A stretch of DNA of 64,000 nucleotides, taken from positions 84,010-148,009 of the forward strand of contig NZ_CABHOU010000041.1 in assembly GCF_902168175.1 (NCBI RefSeq). Reading direction: 5' to 3'. The notes below the pieces were generated by a model that worked only from the letters and a program-made list of their open reading frames with translations, ran no database searches and was not told where the DNA came from. The translations under genes and the position numbers were made by a program. Positions within the stretch are counted from its first letter, which is position 1. The number at the start of each line of letters is the position of its first letter. Source of the DNA: an uncultured Chitinophaga sp. GTDB taxonomy: Bacteria > Bacteroidota > Bacteroidia > Chitinophagales > Chitinophagaceae. Below, one piece after another: positions 53,818 to 61,983 of this stretch.

Positions 53818-55350
53818 ATGAAATACATCTTACTACTCAGTTGTTTATTGGGGCTGCAACAAACCCGGGCAGCCGATTATTATGTGGATGCCATTAACGG
53901 CAGCGATGCTGCCAGCGGGCTCAGTGAAAAGCAGGCATGGAAAACACTGAAGCGCGTAAATACACAGGTATTTAAACCCGGCGATAAGTTGTTGTTCCGT
54001 GCCGGCCGTATTTACGAAGGCCAGCTGAAAGTGCAGGGCTCTGGTAAGGCCGGGCAACCCATCAGCATCAACCGTTTTGGAGAAGGATATAAACCGCGTA
54101 TACAGGGTAATGGCATCATGCCGGCCGCGCTGTTTTTATACAATGTGGAATACTGGGAAGTGAAGAACATCGATGTATCCAACTTCGGTGCCGAACGAGA
54201 GGCGAGGCGTAATGGCATATTGGTGCAGGCCCGCGATACAGGTACTATTCATCATATTATTTTGTCAGGGATAGATGTACACGATGTAAATGGCAGCCTG
54301 TTAAAATCGGCAGGCGGCGGTGCCGGTATTATGGTAATGGGGGGCGGAAGAAATATAAAAACGAGGTTTGACGGCCTGGTGATCGAAGAATGTACGATCC
54401 GTAACACCGCCCGTAATGGGATCACGTTCACCGGTAATTCTTCCCGATCCGACTGGTTTCCGCATCTCAACGTAATCGTGCGTAAAAATCTATTGGAAGG
54501 TATTCCGGGCGATGGTATTGTGCCTATTGGCTGCGATGGCGCCATTATTTCGCACAACACCATGCGCGACTGCCCGCGCCTGTTGCCCGACTCCGAAGCT
54601 GCGGCAGGTATATGGCCCTGGAGCTGCGATAACACCGTAATTGAATACAATGAAGTAAGCGACCACAAAGCCCCCTGGGACGGTCAGGGTTTCGACTCCG
54701 ACTGGAACTGCCGCAATACGCTGATACAATACAATTACAGCCATGATAACGAAGGAGGTTTCCTGTTGGTGTGTGATGATGGCAGTGCAAAGCCATCTTA
54801 CAGTGCAGGTAACGTGGGTACCGTGGTGCGTTACAATATTTCGATCAACGATGGTTCCCGTACGCAGGGTAAACATGCAGGTTTTTCTCCGGTGATACAT
54901 TTACCCGGCCCCGCAAAAAACACGCAGATCTACAATAATGTGATTATCGTGCCGCAACGCGAAGCAGGCATCGATAGCTCTATTATCGCATTTGATAACT
55001 GGAATGGTTACCCGGACAGTACGCTGTTCGCCAATAATATTTTCTTTGCTTTAACGCCGGTAGATTACCAGGCGTCGAAGGCTACGCGTATTTTTTATGA
55101 GAATAACCTCTACTTTGGTTCGCATACCAACGCGATAAAAGATGCCGGTGCCGTAAATGCCGATCCGATGTTCCAGTCGCTGGTACTCGGTGGTAACCCT
55201 GGCTGGGAGGCGTTGAAGGGTTTAAAGCTAAAGCCCGCTTCGCCTGCTGCGAATAAGGGCCGGGCTGTGGTGGATAAGCCTGTTAACGACATTTTTGGGA
55301 ATAAGGTGCAGCCGGGCAGGAAGGTCGATATTGGAGTGCATGAGATGTAG
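53818..55350 (+). CDS. Exported right-handed parallel beta-helix protein (putative glycan-active)
   Basis: A 510-residue protein with a signal peptide (MKYILLLSCLLGLQQTRA). The mature start DYYVDAINGSDAASGLSEKQAWKTLKRVN is typical of pectate-lyase-like and other right-handed beta-helix enzymes. Beta-helix rungs follow (ILSGIDVHDVNG, VIEECTIRNTARNGITFTGN, VIEYNEVSDHKAP, LIQYNYSHDNEGG), and the C-terminus VNDIFGNKVQPGRKVDIGVHE is common in the group. Fold is well supported; lyase, hydrolase or binding activity is not resolvable. It sits 81 bp after the tandem SusCD genes, suggesting the locus handles a polysaccharide. TATCTTAG (53804-53811) is a poor -7 candidate. Confidence 0.85.
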   Translation: MKYILLLSCLLGLQQTRAADYYVDAINGSDAASGLSEKQAWKTLKRVNTQVFKPGDKLLFRAGRIYEGQLKVQGSGKAGQPISINRFGEGYKPRIQGNGIMPAALFLYNVEYWEVKNIDVSNFGAEREARRNGILVQARDTGTIHHIILSGIDVHDVNGSLLKSAGGGAGIMVMGGGRNIKTRFDGLVIEECTIRNTARNGITFTGNSSRSDWFPHLNVIVRKNLLEGIPGDGIVPIGCDGAIISHNTMRDCPRLLPDSEAAAGIWPWSCDNTVIEYNEVSDHKAPWDGQGFDSDWNCRNTLIQYNYSHDNEGGFLLVCDDGSAKPSYSAGNVGTVVRYNISINDGSRTQGKHAGFSPVIHLPGPAKNTQIYNNVIIVPQREAGIDSSIIAFDNWNGYPDSTLFANNIFFALTPVDYQASKATRIFYENNLYFGSHTNAIKDAGAVNADPMFQSLVLGGNPGWEALKGLKLKPASPAANKGRAVVDKPVNDIFGNKVQPGRKVDIGVHEM

Positions 55351-55356
55351 GATATT

Positions 55357-55386
55357 AAAAAGGGGCGGTGTGTACCGCCCCTTTTT
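55357..55386. terminator. Bidirectional terminator with CGGTGTGTACCG core
   Basis: A perfect 13-bp stem (aaaaaggggcggt and complement) with a GTGT loop lies 7 bp after the beta-helix stop. It has T runs on both strands. The core is a shortened form of the CGGTGTATACACCG palindrome. Confidence 0.87.
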
Positions 55387-55398
55387 CTTTTATAATTG

Positions 55399-55412
55399 CG
55401 GTGTATACACCG
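55399..55412. repeat. Perfect cggtgtatacaccg palindrome
   Basis: A self-complementary 14-mer 5 bp beyond the stop of the urease-cluster permease, identical to the cores at 34785 and 41103. Confidence 0.7.
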
Positions 55413-55416
55413 TCAT

Positions 55417-56121
55417 TTACCAACCCAAAAACACCATGCCCACGCCACATATGGTAATACTCGCGCCACCAATCACATGTACATACCGCTCTATCTTCCC
55501 CGTTTGCAGGAAGGCGAAACCATAGTACCCGAGTAACACCATCGATACCATCGTTATCAATGTAAAAATGGTAAATACACTGGCGATAAGAATAATGCCC
55601 CCGGTAGATTGCTGTACCGCCGGGAATGTAAGTAAGGGAATCAACGGCTCGCAGGGGCCCAGTACAAAGATGATGAACAGGATCCATGGGGTTACTTTAG
55701 TGCGCTTCTGTGGGTATACGGGCATTTCGCCGTGCTTATGCTCGTATACATAAACGGAGTTGTCGTCGTACACATCAAAGTGTTTGTGAGCGCGGTTAAG
55801 GTAGGCCTGTCTAATACCGTAAATTAGATACAACGTGCCGAATGCGAGCAGCGCCCATGATGCAATGCCTCCCCGTACATCTTCGAGGCCGGTGAGTTTG
55901 GAGAGTTGCCAGCCGAGTAAAATACCCAGGAAACCCAGCACAATAGAACTGCCTACATGGCCTATGCCGCATACGATAGTCCACCAGATGGTTTTGGTCA
56001 GCGACCAGTTGCGGGCTTTGGAAATGGCAATAAAAGGCACGTAGTGGTCGGGGCCTGTTACAGTATGTAAACAGCTAATACCGATAGCGGTAACTATAAG
56101 TGCGCCAATTTCAGCGTTCAT
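55417..56121 (-). CDS. Urease-cluster membrane permease (UreH/NicO-like, putative nickel transporter)
   Basis: A 234-residue membrane protein with about six hydrophobic segments. The first contains CLHTVTGPDHYVPF, reminiscent of the His/Asp signature (HX4DH) of nickel-cobalt permeases but with one extra residue between His and AspHis. A His/Asp-rich cytoplasmic loop follows (AHKHFDVYDDN, EHKHGE), and a later GPCEPLIPLLTFP motif is shared by UreH/TauE-like transporters. It is the last gene of the urease operon and overlaps ureD by 11 bp. Nickel import for urease is a strong contextual inference rather than a demonstrated function. Confidence 0.85.
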   Translation of the reverse strand: MNAEIGALIVTAIGISCLHTVTGPDHYVPFIAISKARNWSLTKTIWWTIVCGIGHVGSSIVLGFLGILLGWQLSKLTGLEDVRGGIASWALLAFGTLYLIYGIRQAYLNRAHKHFDVYDDNSVYVYEHKHGEMPVYPQKRTKVTPWILFIIFVLGPCEPLIPLLTFPAVQQSTGGIILIASVFTIFTLITMVSMVLLGYYGFAFLQTGKIERYVHVIGGASITICGVGMVFLGW

Positions 56122-56926
56122 CGGTGGTGTTTTGATTGATTAATGTTATTTCATTTCGCCAGATAAGGCCTGCCAGGTTTTGCAGGCAGTCGTACAACTG
56201 CTCACCGCCGTGGCCAAGTACGCGGAGTACTACGGCCGGTCCGGCGGCACGGGTAATGCCGAAGGCGATGTTTTCTTCTGCTGCCATTATTGCGCGGATA
56301 TTGTCTTCGAACAATGGCGCATCGGCGTGCGTGTCCATAAATATAAAAGTGGCCTGGTGGGTAAAACCTTCTAGCTGACCCATGGTGCCGGGCGGTATAA
56401 CAGCCGGCATCATCAACTGGTTATCTTTTAGTACCAGTTTTCCTGCCATGTATATCTCTGTAAGGTTTTTCAGCAGTTTAAATTCAAACACTTCACCCGA
56501 TAACTTACGTCCGCAGGTCACGATCTCCCCCCACATCAGTCTGCAATTATTGCCAATGCTGATTTTATTATGCGCTTTAAATACAGAATTTTTATGCGGT
56601 ACCACCGGGTGAGGAATGTAACTCAGCATCGCGCCATCCTCTAATACTACCTGCATTTGCTGCTGCGCTTCCTGTTCCATTTGAAATATGCGCTGGTACG
56701 ACTGCGTTTGCATTTCCAGGCGTGTACCGGCTTCGAGGTGAATGCGGATGTCGTATACATCACCATCGAGTATGCCGGGCGAGGAACTCATGAGTGTAAG
56801 GTACAGCGCCGGGTCATGGCGGTCGAGGCCAACATCTGCCAGCTTAAAGGGCCGCGTGAAGAAGCTGTCCTTTAGGTAGGTGCGGTTGTTACGTAGCCCG
56901 GTTACTATTTTCAGCTCATTGATCAT
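56111..56926 (-). CDS. ureD: Urease accessory protein UreD
   Basis: A 271-residue protein matching Ure[19 protein letters not shown] at the N-terminus, [34 protein letters not shown] and [16 protein letters not shown] are all family landmarks. UreD scaffolds the UreF-UreG complex on apo-urease and provides a path for nickel delivery. It overlaps ureG by 4 bp and the permease gene by 11 bp. Confidence 0.95.
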   Translation of the reverse strand: MINELKIVTGLRNNRTYLKDSFFTRPFKLADVGLDRHDPALYLTLMSSSPGILDGDVYDIRIHLEAGTRLEMQTQSYQRIFQMEQEAQQQMQVVLEDGAMLSYIPHPVVPHKNSVFKAHNKISIGNNCRLMWGEIVTCGRKLSGEVFEFKLLKNLTEIYMAGKLVLKDNQLMMPAVIPPGTMGQLEGFTHQATFIFMDTHADAPLFEDNIRAIMAAEENIAFGITRAAGPAVVLRVLGHGGEQLYDCLQNLAGLIWRNEITLINQNTTDER

Positions 56927-57543
56927 CCTTCGGCGCCTTCCAGTAACGCATGTTGTTTTATCCAGCTAATCACTTTGTCCAGGCCTTCGAGGCTCATTAA
57001 GTTCGTAAAAATGAAAGGACGCTCATTGCGCATTTTCTTCGCATCGCGGTCCATTACGCCGAGGTCGGCGTTTACGTATGGCGCCAGGTCAATTTTATTG
57101 ATCACCAGCAGGTCGGAACGTGTAATGCCAGGGCCGCCTTTACGGGGGATTTTATCGCCCTCCGCCACATCTATTACGAATATGGTTACATCCGCCAGGT
57201 CGGGACTAAAAGTAGCCGACAGGTTATCGCCGCCGCTTTCAATAAATATGATGTCCAGGTCGGGAAAGCGCTGGGCCATTTCATCTACAGCTTCCAGGTT
57301 CATGCTCGCATCCTCCCGTATGGCCGTGTGCGGACAGCCGCCTGTTTCCACACCAATAATACGTGCTGCGGGCAGCAGGCTATTGCGGGTCAGGAATTCC
57401 GCATCTTCCTTTGTATAAATATCATTGGTAATTACACCAATGCTGTAATCGTTGGTCATGTGCCTCGACAGCCTTTCTATCAGGGCTGTTTTACCGGAAC
57501 CTACCGGGCCTGCCACACCTATCTTTATATATTTTCTTTCCAT
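56923..57543 (-). CDS. ureG: Urease accessory GTPase UreG
   Basis: The ORF extends to 57594, but ATG 57543 gives [20 protein letters not shown], the standard UreG N-terminus (206 residues). It has the P-loop GPVGSGKT, the metal-binding GCPH motif ([14 protein letters not shown]), ESGGDNL and the NKIDLAPYV guanine-recognition region. UreG uses GTP hydrolysis to deliver nickel to the urease active site with UreD, UreE and UreF. It lies 16 bp after ureF. Confidence 0.97.
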   Translation of the reverse strand: MERKYIKIGVAGPVGSGKTALIERLSRHMTNDYSIGVITNDIYTKEDAEFLTRNSLLPAARIIGVETGGCPHTAIREDASMNLEAVDEMAQRFPDLDIIFIESGGDNLSATFSPDLADVTIFVIDVAEGDKIPRKGGPGITRSDLLVINKIDLAPYVNADLGVMDRDAKKMRNERPFIFTNLMSLEGLDKVISWIKQHALLEGAEG

Positions 57544-57559
57544 TTTTTTTATGTTGATG

Positions 57560-58237
57560 TTAGGACATGTACAGTCTTGAATACAACTGTTCATGCTGCA
57601 TACAGCGAATATCGAAGCCCGTGTTACAGAGCCCCGTCATACTTTCGTCGGGCTGCAAACCGGCTTTTGCCAGTGATTTTATTAAGGGTTGCAGGCGGAA
57701 CAGGATGTCCTGCCCATCCAGCTGCCCCAGTGGTACCAGTTTTACATTATTGGTCACCATGCCCACGGCTGCGTTGTAGTAAAACGATACCAGTGCTTCC
57801 TCTTCCGGTATGCCCAGCAATTGTGCATACATACCAAAGGCGATGCAGTAGTGTGGTGATTTAATTTCCTTTTCACATAAAGTTGCGAAGGGAAACGGTT
57901 GTTGCCTCGAAAATATCTTTATCAGCCTTAAACCTAACTTCTGGCTGGCGAAGCGTATTTCCTTCGGCGTTTTTAACGCCGTGCATTCATCATCCAGTTG
58001 TACCAGTTGTTGAAGATTTTGCTGTAAGGTGGCCTGGTACGCAAAGTGAACAAAGGCCGCATCATTGTACTGCAGGTTATACTGTAACATGTTGCGCACG
58101 AACAGTTCGGCGGTTGTTGCATTGTGTACGAGTCCCTGCTGTACATAGGTTTCCAGTCCCGCCGAGTGCGTGTACCCGCCAATGGGCAGTGTAGGGTCGG
58201 CGAGGTGCAGCAGGCTGCCCAGGTAATGTGCGCTCAT
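57560..58237 (-). CDS. ureF: Urease accessory protein UreF
   Basis: A 225-residue, almost all-helical protein with the UreF signature [21 protein letters not shown] at 15-35 and a conserved C-terminal [22 protein letters not shown] segment. UreF acts with UreD to gate UreG activity on the apo-urease complex. It overlaps ureE by 4 bp. Confidence 0.96.
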   Translation of the reverse strand: MSAHYLGSLLHLADPTLPIGGYTHSAGLETYVQQGLVHNATTAELFVRNMLQYNLQYNDAAFVHFAYQATLQQNLQQLVQLDDECTALKTPKEIRFASQKLGLRLIKIFSRQQPFPFATLCEKEIKSPHYCIAFGMYAQLLGIPEEEALVSFYYNAAVGMVTNNVKLVPLGQLDGQDILFRLQPLIKSLAKAGLQPDESMTGLCNTGFDIRCMQHEQLYSRLYMS

Positions 58238-58734
58238 TTGGAAGCCAGGTTCATGATTTTCGAGAATAGCGTGCTGCCACCGCCGTGACTATGTGGTGTT
58301 ACATTCGACTTTAACATGTTACGCAACTGCCGCTCCTTTTTTTCCGGCGCAAACCCCGCTGCCTGCAACCAGCGAAACAACGGCTCTTCGTACGGTATCA
58401 GCACTTCTTCGTCCTGCAAAAAGATAGGCAGGTGTTTATTGCCGATCTCATAACAAACAGTTCCCATTTCCACCATGGTGCGCGGTTCTATGGCAATGGC
58501 CGTGCAGGAAATGATGTTCACTATAATAACCGTCGTTTCGTCCATGAACAATATGTCGCCCTGTTCCAGCCGCTGGCCTTCCTGTAAAAATTTAATCGCT
58601 ACCTCTGTGCCGTTTTGCGTACGGAGGCGTTGTATGCGTTTGGGCGCATCAAACCATTCTATCTGCAGTTCGTCTTTCCTGCGGTTACCAATATCAGTAT
58701 TGGCAACGTTTCCCACTTTCTCACGGATCAGCAT
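58234..58734 (-). CDS. ureE: Urease nickel chaperone UreE
   Basis: A 166-residue protein with an N-terminal peptide-binding domain and C-terminal metal-binding domain. The conserved CYEIGNKHLPIF segment contains the dimer-interface His that binds nickel. The C-terminus has only a short HSHGGG instead of a long His tail, so it probably binds few nickel ions. It is 9 bp after ureC and overlaps ureF by 4 bp. Confidence 0.95.
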   Translation of the reverse strand: MLIREKVGNVANTDIGNRRKDELQIEWFDAPKRIQRLRTQNGTEVAIKFLQEGQRLEQGDILFMDETTVIIVNIISCTAIAIEPRTMVEMGTVCYEIGNKHLPIFLQDEEVLIPYEEPLFRWLQAAGFAPEKKERQLRNMLKSNVTPHSHGGGSTLFSKIMNLASK

Positions 58735-58743
58735 ATACTTAGT

Positions 58744-60465
58744 TTAAAACAGGAAATACCTTTGTGCCAGCGCCACTTCTTTAGCAGGCTCACAGGTGAT
58801 CTTTACACCATCCACCTTCACCTCGTAGTTCTCCGGGTTTACAGATATTTCGGGCGTTTTGTCATTATGGATCAAATCCTTTTTACCAATGTTGCGGCAA
58901 TCACTTACAGGCAGCAGTTGCTTCTGCAAGCCGTATTCCAGCGCGATATTGTTTTTAATGGCCGCCTGCGATACGAAGGTAACGCTGCTATGCAGTGCCG
59001 CCTTTCCATGCGCACCGAACATATGCCTGTAAATAACTGGTTGCGGTGTTGGGATAGAAGCGTTGGGATCGCCCATACGACTGGCGGTGATCATACCGCC
59101 TTTAATGATCATCTCCGGTTTTACGCCGAAGAAGGCCGGTTTCCATAATACGATATCGGCCAGTTTGCCTGGTTCTATCGACCCTACATGTTTGGCAATG
59201 CCTTGTGCGATAGCCGCGTTGATTGTGTATTTGGCAACGTAACGTTTCACGCGCAGGTTATCGTTATCCTTTCCCTCATCTTCCGGTAATGCACCGCGTT
59301 GTTTCTTCATTTTATCGGCCGTTTGCCAGGTGCGCGTAATTACTTCGCTCACCCTGCCCATGGCCTGCGAGTCGGAACTCATGATGCTGAATACGCCCAT
59401 GTCGTGCAGGATATCTTCGGCTGCAATGGTTTCCGGGCGAATGCGCGAATCAGCGAAGGCCACATCTTCCGGTACGCGTTTGTCCAGGTGATGGCAAACC
59501 ATCAGCATATCGAGATGCTCGTCAATCGTATTGATCGTATAGGGACGTGTAGGATTTGTTGATGCCGGCAATACGTTGGGGTATTGCGCCGCACGGATAA
59601 TGTCCGGCGCGTGCCCGCCACCGGCGCCTTCTGTATGAAAGGTATGTATCACGCGACCGTTGATGGCCTTCATTGTATCTTCCAGGAAGCCGCCTTCATT
59701 CAGGGTGTCGGTATGGATAGCGATCTGGACGTCCATTTTATCGGCCACGTTCAGTGCGGCGTCTATTACGGCCGGAGTGCTGCCCCAGTCTTCGTGTATC
59801 TTCAGTCCCAGTGCGCCTGCTTCTATCTGTTCGGTAAGTGGTGGTTCGGTAGAACAGTTGCCTTTGCCGAAAAAGCCGAGGTTCATAGGGTAAGCTTCGG
59901 CGGCCTGCAGCATACGCATGATATTCCATTTGCCGGGTGTAACGGTCGTGGCGCTGGTACCATCTGCGGGCCCCGTGCCCCCACCGATCATAGTGGTAAT
60001 ACCACTGAACAGTGCATGGTCTATTTGCTGCGGACAAATAAAATGAATGTGGGTATCAATACCGCCTGCGGTAGCAATCAGGTTGCTGCCATTATGTACT
60101 TCAGTGGCAGCACCTATGATCATATTATGATGCACGCCATCCATCGTATCGGGATTGCCCGCCTGGCCAATGCCAACTATCTTACCTTCCTTAATACCGA
60201 TATCGGCCTTTACAATGCCCCAGTGGTCGATAATGATCACGTTGGTGATCAGGAAGTCGAGTACACCGTCTGCACGTAACGCGGTGCTGGACTGTGCCAT
60301 GCCATCGCGCACACTTTTACCACCGCCGAACTTACATTCGTCGCCGTAAACGTTATAGTCTTTTTCTATTTCGATGATCAGTTCTGTATCCGCCAGTCTT
60401 ACGCGATCGCCCACGGTGGGGCCGTACATGCTGGCGTATTTCGCTTTAGGTATTTTCAGGCTCAT
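58744..60465 (-). CDS. ureC: Urease alpha subunit
   Basis: A 573-residue catalytic subunit hydrolysing urea to ammonia and carbamate. Active-site elements are in place: [11 protein letters not shown] (two nickel His ligands), the carbamylated Lys in [10 protein letters not shown], the His ligands in IAIHTDT and [13 protein letters not shown], the flap MVCHHLDKR and the Asp in [10 protein letters not shown]. Full-length and with no missing residues, so the enzyme should be functional. It overlaps ureB by 4 bp. Confidence 0.98.
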   Translation of the reverse strand: MSLKIPKAKYASMYGPTVGDRVRLADTELIIEIEKDYNVYGDECKFGGGKSVRDGMAQSSTALRADGVLDFLITNVIIIDHWGIVKADIGIKEGKIVGIGQAGNPDTMDGVHHNMIIGAATEVHNGSNLIATAGGIDTHIHFICPQQIDHALFSGITTMIGGGTGPADGTSATTVTPGKWNIMRMLQAAEAYPMNLGFFGKGNCSTEPPLTEQIEAGALGLKIHEDWGSTPAVIDAALNVADKMDVQIAIHTDTLNEGGFLEDTMKAINGRVIHTFHTEGAGGGHAPDIIRAAQYPNVLPASTNPTRPYTINTIDEHLDMLMVCHHLDKRVPEDVAFADSRIRPETIAAEDILHDMGVFSIMSSDSQAMGRVSEVITRTWQTADKMKKQRGALPEDEGKDNDNLRVKRYVAKYTINAAIAQGIAKHVGSIEPGKLADIVLWKPAFFGVKPEMIIKGGMITASRMGDPNASIPTPQPVIYRHMFGAHGKAALHSSVTFVSQAAIKNNIALEYGLQKQLLPVSDCRNIGKKDLIHNDKTPEISVNPENYEVKVDGVKITCEPAKEVALAQRYFLF

Positions 60466-60836
60466 GAAGGCGTGTTTTTAAATTGATGTGTTGCCACGTT
60501 GTTCATGGCTTTTTCTTTGGCCTCGTTCGTAGTCGTTTCGCCGTTAGCGAGGTTCGAAAATCCGATGGCTTTGCGGTGCCCGCCGAACGTTACCAGTTCT
60601 ACTTCCTTTGCTTCTCCGGGCTCAAAACGTACAGCGTTGCCGGATGGTACGTTTAGTCGCATGCCGAAAGCCTTTTCGCGATCGAAGTCCATCATCGGGT
60701 TCACCTCGAAGAAGTGGAAGTGGGAGCCTATCTGTACAGGGCGGTCGCCGGTGTTCACTACTTTCAGTTTCACGGTAGGCCGTCCTTCATTGGCAATCAC
60801 ATCGCCTGGTTTCAGAAAATATTCGCCTGGTATCAT
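60462..60836 (-). CDS. ureB: Urease beta subunit
   Basis: A 124-residue subunit with [33 protein letters not shown] and [18 protein letters not shown], all diagnostic for UreB. The last 20 residues ([18 protein letters not shown]...) form an extra tail beyond the conserved core. It is separate from the gamma subunit (no UreAB fusion) and 16 bp downstream of it. Confidence 0.97.
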   Translation of the reverse strand: MIPGEYFLKPGDVIANEGRPTVKLKVVNTGDRPVQIGSHFHFFEVNPMMDFDREKAFGMRLNVPSGNAVRFEPGEAKEVELVTFGGHRKAIGFSNLANGETTTNEAKEKAMNNVATHQFKNTPS

Positions 60837-60852
60837 TTGCTGGTATTAGCTG

Positions 60853-61155
60853 TTAACGGATAGGATTATGTACGGTTACCAGTTTGGTGCCGTCGGGAAA
60901 GGTAGCCTCGATCTGTATTTCATGGATCATTTCGGGAATGCCTTCCATTACTTCGTGGCGTTGCAACACCGTAGCGCCATAGTGCATCAGTTCCGCCACG
61001 CTTTTACCATCGCGCGCAGCTTCCTGCAAATGACTGCTGATGTAGGCCACTGCTTCCGGGTAGTTTAGCTTCAGTCCGCGCGCTTTACGCTTCGCTGCCA
61101 GTTCGCCCGCCAAAAACAGTAAAAGCTTCTCCGATTCTCTCGGTGTTAAGTGCAT
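60853..61155 (-). CDS. ureA: Urease gamma subunit
   Basis: A 100-residue subunit with [29 protein letters not shown] and [28 protein letters not shown], the usual UreA landmarks. First gene of ureABCEFGD plus permease. The 120 bp upstream include the terminator of the preceding gene; I found no exact -7/-33 pair there. Confidence 0.97.
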   Translation of the reverse strand: MHLTPRESEKLLLFLAGELAAKRKARGLKLNYPEAVAYISSHLQEAARDGKSVAELMHYGATVLQRHEVMEGIPEMIHEIQIEATFPDGTKLVTVHNPIR

Positions 61156-61239
61156 GATAATTTATTTTATATGATGGTTTTCGCCCCTTAAGTTAAAAAG
61201 AAATGAGTTTGGTTGTTAAAAAATAGAGCCATAAATAAA

Positions 61240-61266
61240 AATGACGAAGCTTTTGGCCTCGTCATT
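61240..61266 (-). terminator. Terminator between VOC gene and urease operon
   Basis: An 11-bp stem with one mismatch (aatgacgaagc/gcctcgtcatt) and a 5-nt loop. On the minus strand it is followed by TTTTATTTAT, so urease is transcribed separately from the upstream gene. Confidence 0.78.
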
Positions 61267-61275
61267 GTCTATTTA

Positions 61276-61719
61276 TCAGTATTTATCATCGTTGATCTCT
61301 ACCCAATACCCGTCTGGATCTTTCAGGTAAATCTGTTTAACACCATCTACCCTGGTATTAAATGTTTTAGGGGTGCCGGTCCAGTTTTCGTAATGGATTT
61401 TATGTTTTTCCAGCACCTTCATCAGTTCTTCCACCGAAGGAACGCTGAAGCAGAGATGCGTGTTTTTATCGTGTGTGGTAATGGACGTGGCGCTTTTGAT
61501 CAGGTGCAGGTGCCCGTGTTCGCTGATCTTGAACCAGGTATGTTTACCATCGTGAAAGGGCTCGGGAATGGTGTCGATGTTGAGGATGTCGCGGTAAAAC
61601 ACCGTGGCTTTTTCCAGGTCGTATACCGAGAGCGCTATGTGATTCAATACCGGTTTTTTCTGGGCCATGACCGTTGTTGTTGCGGCCATAATGGCCAGGA
61701 GCAGTGCATATTTCTTCAT
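61276..61719 (-). CDS. Exported VOC-fold (glyoxalase/dioxygenase-like) protein
   Basis: The ORF runs to 61860 through a repeat, but ATG 61719 gives a signal peptide (MKKYALLLAIMAATTTVMAQ) and 147 residues. The body is a single VOC domain: LNHIALSVYDLEKATVFYRDIL, then HLHLI, THLCFSV and the C-terminal DPDGYWVEIND. His and Glu positions are consistent with metal ligands. VOC enzymes include glyoxalase I, dioxygenases and resistance proteins; export to the periplasm is unusual. Substrate unknown. Confidence 0.88.
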   Translation of the reverse strand: MKKYALLLAIMAATTTVMAQKKPVLNHIALSVYDLEKATVFYRDILNIDTIPEPFHDGKHTWFKISEHGHLHLIKSATSITTHDKNTHLCFSVPSVEELMKVLEKHKIHYENWTGTPKTFNTRVDGVKQIYLKDPDGYWVEINDDKY

Positions 61720-61812
61720 AACGGTGAAAAGATACAAAAAAGAACGTAGAACGACATAGGGGCGGTTACCGGCGGAAATTAATTTTGGGCACCAGCGGAG
61801 GGATAACCATGG

Positions 61813-61858
61813 GGCCGCCGCTGTGTCACTCCCTTCAGCGGCCGTAACAACAATGGGC
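61813..61858. repeat. Dispersed repeat, fullest copy
   Basis: It begins GGCCGCCGCTGTGTCACTCC, continues through CTTCAGCGGCCGTAACAAC and ends near ATGGGC. It contains a 7-bp stem (gccgctg/cagcggc). Its left half matches 42961-42990 and its right half 43095-43126. Confidence 0.7.
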
Positions 61859-61983
61859 AACGTTCAATACCGGACGTGCCTTGTTGCATAACCGGACGAA
61901 ATCCGTAACTTAACCAACGTATTATCAGTCAGATAGTAACTGGCATTCTTTGTGCCGCCTGCCCCTAAATCGCCGTATACATT

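Noticed and set aside
61720-61860. N-terminal extension of the VOC ORF
   Set aside because: It translates the dispersed repeat and precedes a clean signal peptide at 61719.
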